This document shows, piece after piece, positions 8,299 to 16,104 of a stretch of 49,166 nucleotides of DNA. The notes below the pieces were generated by a model. That model did no database searches, had not been told where the DNA came from, and saw only the letters and a list, made by a program, of their open reading frames with translations. The DNA is from a virus. The DNA is taken from positions 1 to 49,166 of IMG/VR virus record IMGVR_UViG_3300046642_000279. One strand, written 5' to 3'. The first letter of the stretch is position 1; each line of letters starts with the position of its first letter. Both the position numbers and the translations under genes were made by a program.

Positions 8299-9002
8299 TG
8301 AGCCTCCTCCTTGAAGTCGCCATCCGTCACACGCGGCGTCCCTCGATAGATGTCCCGGTGGCTGCCGGTCGGGAACAGGTTGTTTGCGTAACGCCGCAGC
8401 CAGGGATGCTTGGTGGCTAGGCCGAGCATGTGGTCGTTGTAAGCGCGCTCGCAGATGCCGTCGAGCTGCCGGTTGCCCAGCCACCACTCTTCTGCGCACT
8501 TGATGACGACACCGACCACATCAGCGAACGCGACCAGCTCACAGTTCGGGTCGCCATGGATGCCCTTCGCGTCACGCCAGCCCAAGTAGGCAGCGTCTCC
8601 GGCATGCCCTAGTTCGCGGCTGAAGCGGTACATGTTCTTGTCGTCGGCGTCGCGGATCGCCTCGGCCAACGGTTTGGTGCTGTACTTGAATGACCGGATA
8701 ATGTCGCCGCTCATCGCCTCGCTGAGGTCGTGGTCGATGGCTCGCTCTAGCAGCACCTCCAGATCCAGCCCGTCGAACACACAGCCAAATTCGCCGGAGT
8801 CCACGGTGGGCTGCGCGATGTGCTTCTGGTCGTAGTAGATCACCATGCAGATGAACGCCACTTCCCAGCTGTGCTCAGCGACGTTCTCGGGATGAAGCAC
8901 CGGGACGCTGGAGAACCGTTGTATGTGGTGGAGTCGACGGACCGGGCCGGTGAGCTGCTCATACAGCCCACCGGCCTTGATCTGCATCGCCAGGTCGGTC
9001 AT
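8295..9002 (-). CDS. HD-domain phosphohydrolase, YfbR-like 5'-deoxynucleotidase family
   Basis: This is a 235-residue protein when started at ATG 9002 (ATGA joint with the ThyX-like gene). HD-superfamily metal ligands are visible: an early His (HHIQRF), VAEHSWEVA (H44), IDHDLSEAMSGDI (H91-D92) and a later Asp in AFADVVGVVIKCAEEW. The AEHS...HDxSE...GDI pattern is that of YfbR-type enzymes, which dephosphorylate deoxynucleoside monophosphates. The phage dATP hydrolase DatZ belongs to the same broad fold. It sits with a ThyX-like protein and a deoxyribosyltransferase, which points to reshaping of the dNTP pool. Substrate specificity is not readable. Confidence 0.8.
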   Translation of the reverse strand: MTDLAMQIKAGGLYEQLTGPVRRLHHIQRFSSVPVLHPENVAEHSWEVAFICMVIYYDQKHIAQPTVDSGEFGCVFDGLDLEVLLERAIDHDLSEAMSGDIIRSFKYSTKPLAEAIRDADDKNMYRFSRELGHAGDAAYLGWRDAKGIHGDPNCELVAFADVVGVVIKCAEEWWLGNRQLDGICERAYNDHMLGLATKHPWLRRYANNLFPTGSHRDIYRGTPRVTDGDFKEEAQ

Positions 9003-10033
9003 CGCTGCTCCTCCATGTCCATCGGATCGTGGCCGGGGTCGAGCGCGAATGGGATCGGCCCGACTCCGGGCTGTTCCAGGTCCACCCGGTCCTTGTCCCA
9101 CTGGGCGAACTGCATCGCGTCGTTTTGAGATGCGGCGTACAGGTGCTCATCGTCGGCGGCGTCGTAGGGAACCGTCTTGCCGAACGCTCCGCATGGAGGG
9201 AACAGCATCGAGCGGCTGACGCACTGGCCGCGCTTCTCGCACCCGGACCTGAGCATCTCATCCATCCAGGGGTGAAGCTCGACCACCTGGTCACGCATCA
9301 CCCGCACCAGGTAATTGGTCTCGTGTTGAGTGAGGCCATTGCACAGCCGCTGCTCGCACAGCTTCTCCAGCGCCCGCAGATCCATGACGTGCATCCATTG
9401 GGTCTGGAAGCCGAGCGGCAACGCCACGTAGCGTGCGTCCTGCGGCGGTATGCCCGCATCGACCAGCGCCCCGTACACCGCGCGCTGCTCATGGACCAGC
9501 CTGTTGACTCGTTGCCAGAGGTGGTCGCGAACTCCGGCTTGTGTTGGGAGGGGTGGAACCAGATCACCGCCGACCTTCTGTTGCATTGAGTCGGGCGGCT
9601 CAACCGATGTCTCTCCCGGCTGTAGCTGCAGGTCGTTGATGGTGTTCGGGATCAGGATGTTGAAGTTCCGCTGATCGTTGTCACGGGTCGTCTGGGCACC
9701 GGCACCGGAGCCAGCGCCGGAGCTGCCCTCGGCCAGCCGCAGCATCTGGTCCATGCAGGATCGGCTCGCTCGGATGCGGAATCCGAACCCGCCGCGCTTC
9801 GCCGCGCTCAGCACCTTGCCCGCCTTCACCTCCTCGATGGTGTCGGCCAGCTCGTCTGGACTCGGCTCCAGCATGATGTCGCCCCAGGTCGCCTCACGGG
9901 CGAAGTAGGCGATGCGTGCCGGGTCGGTCTCGATCTTGACTTCCACCCCCTCATATCCCGGCAACCATTTGCTCTGGTTCTGCGGCGGGTCGGTCATCCG
10001 CCTCGGCTTCTTGGTGAACTCCAGCTCGGTCAT
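8999..10033 (-). CDS. Divergent ThyX-like (flavin-dependent thymidylate synthase) protein
   Basis: ThyX makes dTMP from dUMP using FAD and methylene-tetrahydrofolate. Family-like segments here are SRSCMDQMLR (about 90-99), ILIPNTI (about 126-132), GIPPQDARYVALPLG and LRALEKLCEQRLCNGLTQHE. The signature RHRx7S is not intact: the aligned residues read R99-L100-A101, seven residues, then S109. They run through a Gly/Ser-rich stretch. The C-terminus has extra Cys residues (CEKRGQC). It is either a degenerate ThyX or a relative with altered chemistry. It overlaps its neighbours by ATGA on both sides. Confidence 0.65.
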   Translation of the reverse strand: MTELEFTKKPRRMTDPPQNQSKWLPGYEGVEVKIETDPARIAYFAREATWGDIMLEPSPDELADTIEEVKAGKVLSAAKRGGFGFRIRASRSCMDQMLRLAEGSSGAGSGAGAQTTRDNDQRNFNILIPNTINDLQLQPGETSVEPPDSMQQKVGGDLVPPLPTQAGVRDHLWQRVNRLVHEQRAVYGALVDAGIPPQDARYVALPLGFQTQWMHVMDLRALEKLCEQRLCNGLTQHETNYLVRVMRDQVVELHPWMDEMLRSGCEKRGQCVSRSMLFPPCGAFGKTVPYDAADDEHLYAASQNDAMQFAQWDKDRVDLEQPGVGPIPFALDPGHDPMDMEEQR

Positions 10034-10599
10034 ACCAACGGCTCCTTGTCCGCCGCCAGCACCTTGTCGGGATGCCAGCCGCCCTCTTGAAGATGTTTGC
10101 CGCCGCCCATCGCGAACTGGCCGATGGCCATCTTCAGATCGAACATGCCCTTGGCCACGGCATCGATGGTTCCGGCGAGCATCAGGTTCATGCTCTGCCT
10201 CTCGTCGTCGTCGTGGATGTAGGCGAGTGTGCAGCGGTCCGGGTTCGGCGGGCTGCCGAACGCCGCCGGAGTTCCCGCCAGGGAGCCGTAGTAGCCCATC
10301 TCCCAGACGACTCCGGTGTCGGTGCTGCTCGGCTTGCCGCTCTGGTCGTGGCCGGAGCTAGCGCCGCCGACCCAGGCAACCAGCAGCTCGCACTCGATCA
10401 GGCCGACGACGTTGCCGGTGAGAACTTCGCGGCGCTCCTCTGGCGAGCAGTCGGCAGGTTTGCGACCGGCGAAGATCGCCTGGCTGTGGTGGTACGGGCT
10501 GAACACCTCCAGGCCGCAGCCCTCCAGAATCTCTTTGATCTCGTCCACCACACCCCGCTGGTGGTCGTTGAATATCGGTGCGGCAATATATGCCCTCAT
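10030..10599 (-). CDS. Nucleoside 2-deoxyribosyltransferase-like protein
   Basis: This 189-residue member of the nucleoside deoxyribosyltransferase / deoxynucleoside 5'-phosphate N-hydrolase family has an N-terminal Rossmann-like strand (RAYIAAPIF). The hallmark DTGVVWEMGYY gives D94 and the likely nucleophile E100, and a later SMNLMLAGTIDA segment resembles the family's substrate region. A typical member is about 150-160 aa, so the insert between residues 40 and 95 and the C-terminal extension are additional. The enzyme cleaves or swaps the base of deoxynucleosides. It is coupled to the ThyX-like and HD genes. Confidence 0.75.
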   Translation of the reverse strand: MRAYIAAPIFNDHQRGVVDEIKEILEGCGLEVFSPYHHSQAIFAGRKPADCSPEERREVLTGNVVGLIECELLVAWVGGASSGHDQSGKPSSTDTGVVWEMGYYGSLAGTPAAFGSPPNPDRCTLAYIHDDDERQSMNLMLAGTIDAVAKGMFDLKMAIGQFAMGGGKHLQEGGWHPDKVLAADKEPLV

Positions 10600-10799
10600 C
10601 TTTCTTCTTCCTCCTCGCTGATAGCAGCAGCGATTCCCTCTAGACCAGCAAGGATTCGATTGCCAAGTCCTTCAGCATTGTTTGTCATTGCGATTGCGGT
10701 GGCGATGATCCGAGAGTCTGGACTCGCCTGGGCGAAATCAAGCGAGTCTGTCAGCCCCGGAAAGGGATTGTTGTCCTCAATCGAATCTGCGACTCTCAT
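10596..10799 (-). CDS. Small hypothetical protein (67 aa)
   Basis: This 67-residue protein has an Ala/Ile-rich helical stretch and ends in an acidic run (SEEEEER). ATGA joints link it to the primase gene upstream and the deoxyribosyltransferase gene downstream. Function unknown. Confidence 0.65.
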   Translation of the reverse strand: MRVADSIEDNNPFPGLTDSLDFAQASPDSRIIATAIAMTNNAEGLGNRILAGLEGIAAAISEEEEER

Positions 10800-11734
10800 G
10801 CTCCACTCGCTTTCTGGTCAGCCTCAGCCATCAGATTGCCAAGCACATACCAATGCTCACGGTCTGCGCCCAGCAGGAGATCGCTGAGGTCTTTCCCATC
10901 TTTTTTGGTTACCGGGAACGGCAGGTTGATGTAGCGCACCTTCTGCGCCACCTCTGCCAACGCCTCGGCTGTGGCAATGGCGGACCGGATGCCCACCTGG
11001 TCACGGTCCGGGCAAATAAACACCCGGCGATTCTTGAACAGCTCTGTCCACTCCTCGTGCCAGGGCTTGCCCGCTCCATCGGTTCGGGTCACGGCGCAGT
11101 AGCCAGCCTGAAGTGCAAGCAGGGTGTCCCACTCGCCCTCGCAGACCAACACCGACTCATGGCTGACGGTCCGGGTGATCGGACCAATCGGGTAGAGCCT
11201 CGCTGTGCCCATCCCTTTGACGCTCCAGATCTTGCGGCGTCCGTTGGTCGGCTTCATGTCGTAGGTCCGAACGTTCCAGATGTCCCGCTCTGGCGAGAAC
11301 ACCGGGATCTTGAAGTACCGGCCGTTGTAGCCGATGCGCGCCTTGACGGCTGTCTCTAGTTTGATGCCCTTTCGTTTGAAGAGTGTGTCGATGGCGGCTC
11401 GGTCATCGAGCAGCCGCTGGTGCCAGCGTTCCACGTCGCCGGAGTCGAAGGGAGCCTCGACATCGCGAGCTGCCACAGCCCGCTGTCTCCGGCGATGTGC
11501 GCCCTGCTGCACGGGTTTCCAGGTGTCCTCGGCACCTACCAGCTGTCGGATCGACCCGCCGCCGCAGCCCGCGTGACAGAACCACAGCCCCTTCTTGGGG
11601 TTGAGGGACGCGCTGCGGCGGGAGTCGCCGTGGAGAGGGCAATGAAATTCGATCTCTCCACGCTCATCTGGTCTCGATCCGTTGATGTACGGGGCGAGCT
11701 TCTCCAGCTGTTCCGGTGTTGCTGGTGGCGCCAT
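10796..11734 (-). CDS. DnaG-like DNA primase
   Basis: This 312-residue primase synthesises RNA primers. It has a CHC2-type zinc finger (C32-x2-H35, then FCHAGCGGG with C53 and C57) followed by a TOPRIM domain. The TOPRIM acidic residues are in VLVCEGEWDTLLAL and ICPDRDQVG. The DnaB-binding C-terminal domain of bacterial DnaG is absent, as in many phage primases. I moved the start from 11770 to ATG 11734, which forms a TAATG joint with the preceding gene. It probably works with the RepA-like helicase and the phage DnaE. Confidence 0.85.
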   Translation of the reverse strand: MAPPATPEQLEKLAPYINGSRPDERGEIEFHCPLHGDSRRSASLNPKKGLWFCHAGCGGGSIRQLVGAEDTWKPVQQGAHRRRQRAVAARDVEAPFDSGDVERWHQRLLDDRAAIDTLFKRKGIKLETAVKARIGYNGRYFKIPVFSPERDIWNVRTYDMKPTNGRRKIWSVKGMGTARLYPIGPITRTVSHESVLVCEGEWDTLLALQAGYCAVTRTDGAGKPWHEEWTELFKNRRVFICPDRDQVGIRSAIATAEALAEVAQKVRYINLPFPVTKKDGKDLSDLLLGADREHWYVLGNLMAEADQKASGA

Positions 11735-12027
11735 TAGCCCAGCTTCTCCTGCACCTGCTCGGCCGACCACTCGCCGTCGCCACAGTTGATGAACTCGAAC
11801 AGCAGTTTGCGAGTCCGGGTGATGCTGTGGTGGAACGCCTGCGGCTCGACGGTCGCCTTGCCCTTGCTGAACGCGCTGGCCTGCGCCTCAACGTTGATGC
11901 CGGTGAAGTGCCATGTGGCGCTCTTCCCCTCGCCCCGGACTAGCCGGTATGGCCAGTCCAGGTGCGAGAGGTAGGACGCCAACGTGAGGTTGGCGGTGGC
12001 GAACTCTTTGTTAGAAGGGTTCGTCAT
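11734..12027 (-). CDS. Small protein, possible DUF5659-like (97 aa)
   Basis: The segment FATANLTLASYLSHLDWPYR, then an aromatic region and a helical C-terminus, resembles small DUF5659-type phage proteins, but this is a weak match by eye. I chose ATG 12027, which overlaps the end of the SSB-like gene by 17 bases; ATG 12057 is an alternative. It sits between the SSB-like and primase genes. Confidence 0.6.
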   Translation of the reverse strand: MTNPSNKEFATANLTLASYLSHLDWPYRLVRGEGKSATWHFTGINVEAQASAFSKGKATVEPQAFHHSITRTRKLLFEFINCGDGEWSAEQVQEKLG

Positions 12028-12973
12028 CGGGGTTGCCGCCGCTGGTGCTAGCGGCATCTTCGAGCCGTTTCACCAGAGCTTTCTTGCCGCCTTTGGTCTC
12101 CAGCCCCTGCTCCGAGCAGGTCGCTTTCAACTCTTTGACGGACATCGCGTTGAAGTCCGTGGTCTCCGCGTTCTCCAGCGGCACCTCGATCTCCAACTCC
12201 TCGGCTATGGCGGCGCGGAGTTCGTCATCCTCCTCATAGTCCGTCACGTCAAGCTCCAACTCGGCCTGATCGTTGTACGCCTCCAGCTGCTCGCGGTCGA
12301 GAGCGGCGAGAGCGTCCCAGTCCTCCGGGTCCTCGATCTCCTCGCCCTCCTCCAGCTCCAGAGCCTCGATGATTTCGTCCTGCTTTTTCTCGGCTTTGGA
12401 GCGTTTGGTGAACTTGATGTCGGTCAGCTCCTGTTCGACCGCGAACTCCTTGAGTTCGTCCAGGTCCATCTTGCGGACCCCGGCGGCATCAACCTCTTCC
12501 GGCTCGGCACCGCCAGCGGCGGCAGCTGACTCGGCGGGAGCGTCGGCTTCTTCCTGCGCCTCCTCGGCCTCGTCCTCGGGCAGCGGCTGCATCGACCCGA
12601 CCTTGGCTGAGGTGCCGTACTCCTCGTCCGTTTCGTGCTTCACCCGCACGACGACGATGGTGCCGATGTGGTCCTCGGGATCGAAGACGCCTTTGCGTTT
12701 GCCATCCGCGCTGACAACTTCCAGCGCTTCCAGCAGCTGGCCGAGCTTCCACTGGCTTGTGTCGTCGTTGTACTTGATGTAATCCCAGACCCTGCGGCCC
12801 TTCCAGTCGCCGCCGATGACCTCCAGCTCGACCGTGTACATGTCGCCACCGTCTGACTTCGATGGAGCGTCAACGATCTCGTTGATCTTCATCTTGTAGA
12901 CGCCCTTGGGAATCGGGGTATCGAAATCCTGCCCCGGCTCCACATCGCTCAGATCGAATTTGAGCTTTGCCAT
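12011..12973 (-). CDS. Probable phage single-strand-binding protein analogue (DUF669-like) with helix-extension-helix repeats
   Basis: The N-terminal 130 residues resemble DUF669-type proteins found beside phage recombinases (PIPKGVYKMKI...DYIKYND). A strongly acidic, low-complexity region follows (131-165). Three helix-extended-loop-helix segments come next: KMDLDELKEFAVEQELTDIKF (about 168-206), LDREQLEAYNDQ...ELRAAIAEEL (225-260) and a SAP-like MSVKELKATCSEQGL...KKALVKRLE (277-305). The last residues PDDEPF resemble the acidic tip of bacterial SSB (DDDIPF), which recruits partner proteins. This suggests an SSB substitute with extra DNA-binding modules. It lies next to a Sak4-like ATPase, as in other phages. 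Confidence 0.7.
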   Translation of the reverse strand: MAKLKFDLSDVEPGQDFDTPIPKGVYKMKINEIVDAPSKSDGGDMYTVELEVIGGDWKGRRVWDYIKYNDDTSQWKLGQLLEALEVVSADGKRKGVFDPEDHIGTIVVVRVKHETDEEYGTSAKVGSMQPLPEDEAEEAQEEADAPAESAAAAGGAEPEEVDAAGVRKMDLDELKEFAVEQELTDIKFTKRSKAEKKQDEIIEALELEEGEEIEDPEDWDALAALDREQLEAYNDQAELELDVTDYEEDDELRAAIAEELEIEVPLENAETTDFNAMSVKELKATCSEQGLETKGGKKALVKRLEDAASTSGGNPDDEPF

Positions 12974-12978
12974 TTGTG

Positions 12979-13818
12979 CTATTTCCTTCCGGTAGTCCGC
13001 CGTTTGGCGGTGCGTTTACGTTTGGTAGGACCGGCTGTGCTGTCCGGTTTGACTTTGCTTCCCTTGATCGCCTTAACGAGCTTCTCCCCTGTCGGTTCGA
13101 CAATCCCGTGGCGTCCAGATTTCAGCTCGGGGAAGCAATGCAGCTGGTCCTTCCCCATGAAGCCCTTAGCGTCGGACAGGAGCACCCGACTTCCTGCTTT
13201 GTCGTCTTTGCCTTTCTGCTCCTGCAGATAGCAGATGATGTTCATATAACCACAGATCTTCGGGATCATATTTTTGCCCTGAATCCACGGTGCCCAGACG
13301 TACTCCTCGGCCACCGGGTCGAACCACTCATACGGGTGAGCGGTGATCCCGAAGTTGAAAGCACCGGCCTTAGCAATGCCGGTCATCTGCCGCACCCACT
13401 TGGCGATGCGGTCGAAGTTCACCTTGTAGTCGCCTTGATCCGGACCGAACTCCGGCACCAGCAGACCACCCTTCTCGACGCCGCGATCCGGCCGACGCAT
13501 CAACACATCATCCATCACGTCATCTAGAAGTTCGTCCTGCATCAGGCTGATGGAGTCGAGCCAGACCCACTTGTATTTCTCGTGCGCGCCCTGCTGGAGC
13601 CACGAGAAGTATTCATTCATGTCATTCCAGTCCTCTGCGACCAGCTCGGTGCAGTCGGACCCTGGCGCGACGCTGTCGGTGTTGTCCTGTGGCGGCCTGA
13701 TGATCAGGCATTTCGGACAACCGCCGACGATGTAGCGGGTCTTACCGGCTCCGGGGACACCGAACAGCATCACGGTTTTCCCCTTCCCGATTTCAAGCTG
13801 TTGCGGTTCGGGCGGCAT
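12979..13818 (-). CDS. Sak4-like RecA-fold ATPase / phage nucleotide-binding protein
   Basis: This 279-residue P-loop ATPase has Walker A GVPGAGKT (20-27) and a Walker B strand ending WVWLDS (Asp about 88). The sequence continues FNFGITAHPYEWF, then ICGYMNIICYLQEQKGK, like AAA_24/Sak4 proteins. These are short RecA-like cores that anneal or exchange single strands together with a phage SSB. The adjacent SSB-like gene supports this. The C-terminus is a Lys/Arg-rich tail (KRKRTAKRRTTGRK). A role in recombination-dependent replication is likely. Confidence 0.75.
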   Translation of the reverse strand: MPPEPQQLEIGKGKTVMLFGVPGAGKTRYIVGGCPKCLIIRPPQDNTDSVAPGSDCTELVAEDWNDMNEYFSWLQQGAHEKYKWVWLDSISLMQDELLDDVMDDVLMRRPDRGVEKGGLLVPEFGPDQGDYKVNFDRIAKWVRQMTGIAKAGAFNFGITAHPYEWFDPVAEEYVWAPWIQGKNMIPKICGYMNIICYLQEQKGKDDKAGSRVLLSDAKGFMGKDQLHCFPELKSGRHGIVEPTGEKLVKAIKGSKVKPDSTAGPTKRKRTAKRRTTGRK

Positions 13819-14168
13819 CAGTCATTCCTCCAGTCGAATGGGCGGCACGTTACGCGCCAGGTCGGAAAGTCCCAGCTCATCTGCGGCAGCCAGATGTCGA
13901 TCACCCTGACTTTGTAAATCAACGCCGCGAAGCTCTCCATGGTGAATGAGCAAGCCTTGTTCAGATCGGCCATGGTCTGGGCAAAGCTGTTCATGTTCTC
14001 GATGGTGACTCGACTCTGCCCACCGATAACGGTTTGAGGCTCGCCCATCGGCACAGCCGCGTGTCCCTCGGTCACCGGATGCCAGATCATCCAGAGCAAG
14101 CGCCAAGCGACTAGCAGCAGGCCGACCGCGATGGCTGCGGCAAAGTAGAGGACTGGTGAGTGAGGCAT
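13818..14168 (-). CDS. Single-pass membrane protein (116 aa)
   Basis: The N-terminus contains one strong transmembrane segment (VLYFAAAIAVGLLLVAWRLLW), followed by about 85 residues with several Trp/Cys residues. The ATG is preceded by AGAAGGG. It forms a TGATG joint with the ATPase gene. It lies among recombination genes rather than in the lysis cassette, so a lysis role is not implied. No family recognised. Confidence 0.7.
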   Translation of the reverse strand: MPHSPVLYFAAAIAVGLLLVAWRLLWMIWHPVTEGHAAVPMGEPQTVIGGQSRVTIENMNSFAQTMADLNKACSFTMESFAALIYKVRVIDIWLPQMSWDFPTWRVTCRPFDWRND

Positions 14169-14186
14169 GTTATTTTGACCCTTCTG

Positions 14187-14357
14187 TTATTTTGATTGTT
14201 GTCTGAGCTGGCGATTCTGACAGCTCTTGCAATAGCCGCCGCCCTCGACAAACTGCTGGCAGCCGATGGCTTCGCATTTGCCTTCTTCCAGCTTCCGCTG
14301 CCGAAGCATCGCCCCAATCTGGCTGGGCGGCGGTAGGTGGTCTAGTTTCGTCTTCAC
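14187..14357 (-). CDS. Small zinc-finger-like protein (56 aa)
   Basis: This 56-residue gene begins at GTG 14357 in a GTGA joint with the upstream gene. Four cysteines, CEAIGC and CKSC, separated by eight residues, make a likely zinc site (Cx4C...Cx2C). The rest is basic and helical. A DNA- or protein-binding accessory factor is plausible; the function is unknown. Confidence 0.65.
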   Translation of the reverse strand: MKTKLDHLPPPSQIGAMLRQRKLEEGKCEAIGCQQFVEGGGYCKSCQNRQLRQQSK

Positions 14358-14632
14358 AGGAGCAATCCCTTGAAAACATGCCAGACGTAGGTGCCATGCT
14401 GGACGGTGCCGAGATGCTCGACCTCGCCGTGCGGCATCGCATGGCCGGTGCCGACGACGAAAATCTTGTGCTTGATTTTGTTCATCGTTTCCGGAGCCAC
14501 CAGCGCCCAGAGGAACAGCTGCGGCGAGCCGTCGATCTTCTGGACCCCGATGTTCAGAACCTGAGCGCCGACCGGCAATTCCAGCTCCTGCTCTCCCAGG
14601 CTCAGCCCGTATTTGTAGACCGTTCGTCTCAT
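14354..14632 (-). CDS. DUF7352-like phage protein (92 aa)
   Basis: The pattern RRTVYKYGLSL...ELPVGAQVLNIGVQ...LWALVAPE...VVGTGHAMP...HLGTVQHGTYVWHVF matches a small beta-rich family common in actinobacteriophages (DUF7352, named from memory). The function of the family is unknown. It forms a TGATG joint with the nuclease gene. Confidence 0.75.
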   Translation of the reverse strand: MRRTVYKYGLSLGEQELELPVGAQVLNIGVQKIDGSPQLFLWALVAPETMNKIKHKIFVVGTGHAMPHGEVEHLGTVQHGTYVWHVFKGLLL

Positions 14633-15792
14633 CAGCGCGCCTTCCCCTCTTCCTCAATTTCGTGTGCGTCGTACGGGTCCCACTCGCGCATCGTGCTGCG
14701 GAGTAGCAAGCCCCAGTCGTCGCCGCTCTCGTGCAGTTCGCAGAGGTCGCGGACCGGACAGAATCCGCAGTGACCCATCTGGCCTGTCTCCGGCGTCTTG
14801 TAGATCGGCAGCACCCCACGACGGTGCGCCATCATCAACAGCACCTCGATCACCGCGCGTTCGCGCGCCTTGGTCCGCTCGACCTCGGAGCGGTAGACCA
14901 GCTCGCGGTGGAACATCGGCGGCGGCTGCTTCTTGCTGATGCTTCCGTCTTGGTTGAGGTACAGACCCTGGGCGTTCTGCTCGCGGCCATCGCGCTTCGC
15001 CTTGCGCAGGAAGGTATAGAGCATGCCGTCCAGTTCGCGGAGCTGCCGCTCTTTCAGCAGTTTTTTGTTGATCAGGTGGTCTACGCCCCAGGTCCAGTAG
15101 GCGGTGCCCTGCTCATCGAGCGACGACTTGCCCCTCGCCTCCTTTTCGGGATCCTTGCCGGTCGTCTTGTAGTCCTGAATGCGGACGCCGCCATCCATCC
15201 GATTCTCCCACACGCCGTCCATCGTGCCGACGTACCAGAAGAGTGGGTCCTTGCCTTCCGCTTGGCGCTTGGTCACCCCGGCGAGTCGCAGCAGGTCATC
15301 GGAGATCGTCCCGCCGTTCTCGATCCGCATGCTCTGGTCGATGTAGACCGGCACCTTGAAGGTCATCTCAGACTGGATCACTTTCCAGTCCTCGTCGCGA
15401 CCGTACTTCTCGATGTACAGCTCCAGCATGTCGATGCCGACAGCGAGCGCGTCATCCCAGTCGTCGTCAACCTTCATCTTCCACTCGGTCTCTGCGTCCT
15501 TGCGCTCGGCGGCAAAGAGCTTCTCGAATGTCTCGGCTGGTTTCGGACCGCGCTTGATGCCTGGCGGGTAGCGGACCTCTAGGGCAGCATGGATCAGCGT
15601 GCCGAACTTCAGAGCCGGATGCTCCTGGATCGGCTTCAGGTGATCGCCGTAGGTCCGGACCCACTGCCAGGTGCACCTCTTGAAGGTCGAGCGCTCGCTG
15701 GTCCGGAGAAGGAGTTGCGGCTGAGCTGGTGACTTCTTAGATTTTTTGGACGGCGCTTTGCGGCGACGTTTTGCTGGGGTTGAAGCTGGCAC
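14632..15792 (-). CDS. PD-(D/E)XK exonuclease, Cas4/RecB-like, with Fe-S cysteines
   Basis: This 386-residue nuclease of the RecB/Cas4/AddB type carries H68 in GTLIHAALE, Asp in GTMDGVW, and a catalytic DYKT near residue 205. Four cysteines are spaced as in 4Fe-4S nucleases: C40 (FKRCTWQW) and CGFCPVRDLC (C342, C345, C351). The first 25 residues are Lys/Arg/Ser-rich. It likely resects DNA ends for the adjacent Sak4/SSB-like pair. The GTG start at 15792 has an AAGGGGAG ribosome site. No CRISPR array is present, so it is not a CRISPR adaptation gene here. Confidence 0.85.
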   Translation of the reverse strand: MPASTPAKRRRKAPSKKSKKSPAQPQLLLRTSERSTFKRCTWQWVRTYGDHLKPIQEHPALKFGTLIHAALEVRYPPGIKRGPKPAETFEKLFAAERKDAETEWKMKVDDDWDDALAVGIDMLELYIEKYGRDEDWKVIQSEMTFKVPVYIDQSMRIENGGTISDDLLRLAGVTKRQAEGKDPLFWYVGTMDGVWENRMDGGVRIQDYKTTGKDPEKEARGKSSLDEQGTAYWTWGVDHLINKKLLKERQLRELDGMLYTFLRKAKRDGREQNAQGLYLNQDGSISKKQPPPMFHRELVYRSEVERTKARERAVIEVLLMMAHRRGVLPIYKTPETGQMGHCGFCPVRDLCELHESGDDWGLLLRSTMREWDPYDAHEIEEEGKAR

Positions 15793-16104
15793 TGGAACTC
15801 CCCTTTGTTTTTGTATTTTGATTGCGACGGATCGGCAGCCCGTTCGTCGTGTGCTTGCCCACTCCTACTAGGGCTGCCTCTCCTTCGCGCCGGGCACTAT
15901 AACGGCTCGCGCAGCGGGACGGAGAATCGGCGCGGCCTCTACCCCTCGGAACCCCCGTGCATCCCGGGAGACGGCTGCATATCGAGCCGTTCTCGGAGCG
16001 AAGCGGGAGGCCGACGCCTACCACAGCGCCGAGCCTCCCGTCCCGCCTAGATGCCACAGCCGGTCCCTCTAGAGCGACTGCGCCCACGGTGTCCAGAGGA
16101 GCAA
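15793..16104. other. Structured intergenic region between helicase and nuclease genes
   Basis: This is the longest non-coding gap (312 bases). It holds a perfect 9-bp inverted repeat (15901-15909 with 15983-15991), an 8-bp one (16004-16011 with 16033-16040), and a 6-bp stem at 16091-16096 / 16109-16114 that includes the helicase stop. A TATAGT box reads on the minus strand at 15896-15901, with no clear -35. An A-rich stretch and strong ribosome site precede the nuclease gene. A TTG-started frame (16108 to 15737) exists but has no coding look. I see no tRNA. Confidence 0.6.

Noticed and set aside
8295-9002. Diaminopurine (dZ) DNA pathway
   Set aside because: The HD protein resembles the broader fold of DatZ, but no PurZ-like succinotransferase or DpoZ-type polymerase was found.
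14632-15792. Cas4-like protein as evidence for a CRISPR system
   Set aside because: There are no direct-repeat arrays or Cas1/Cas2-like genes in the window; the neighbours are recombination genes.
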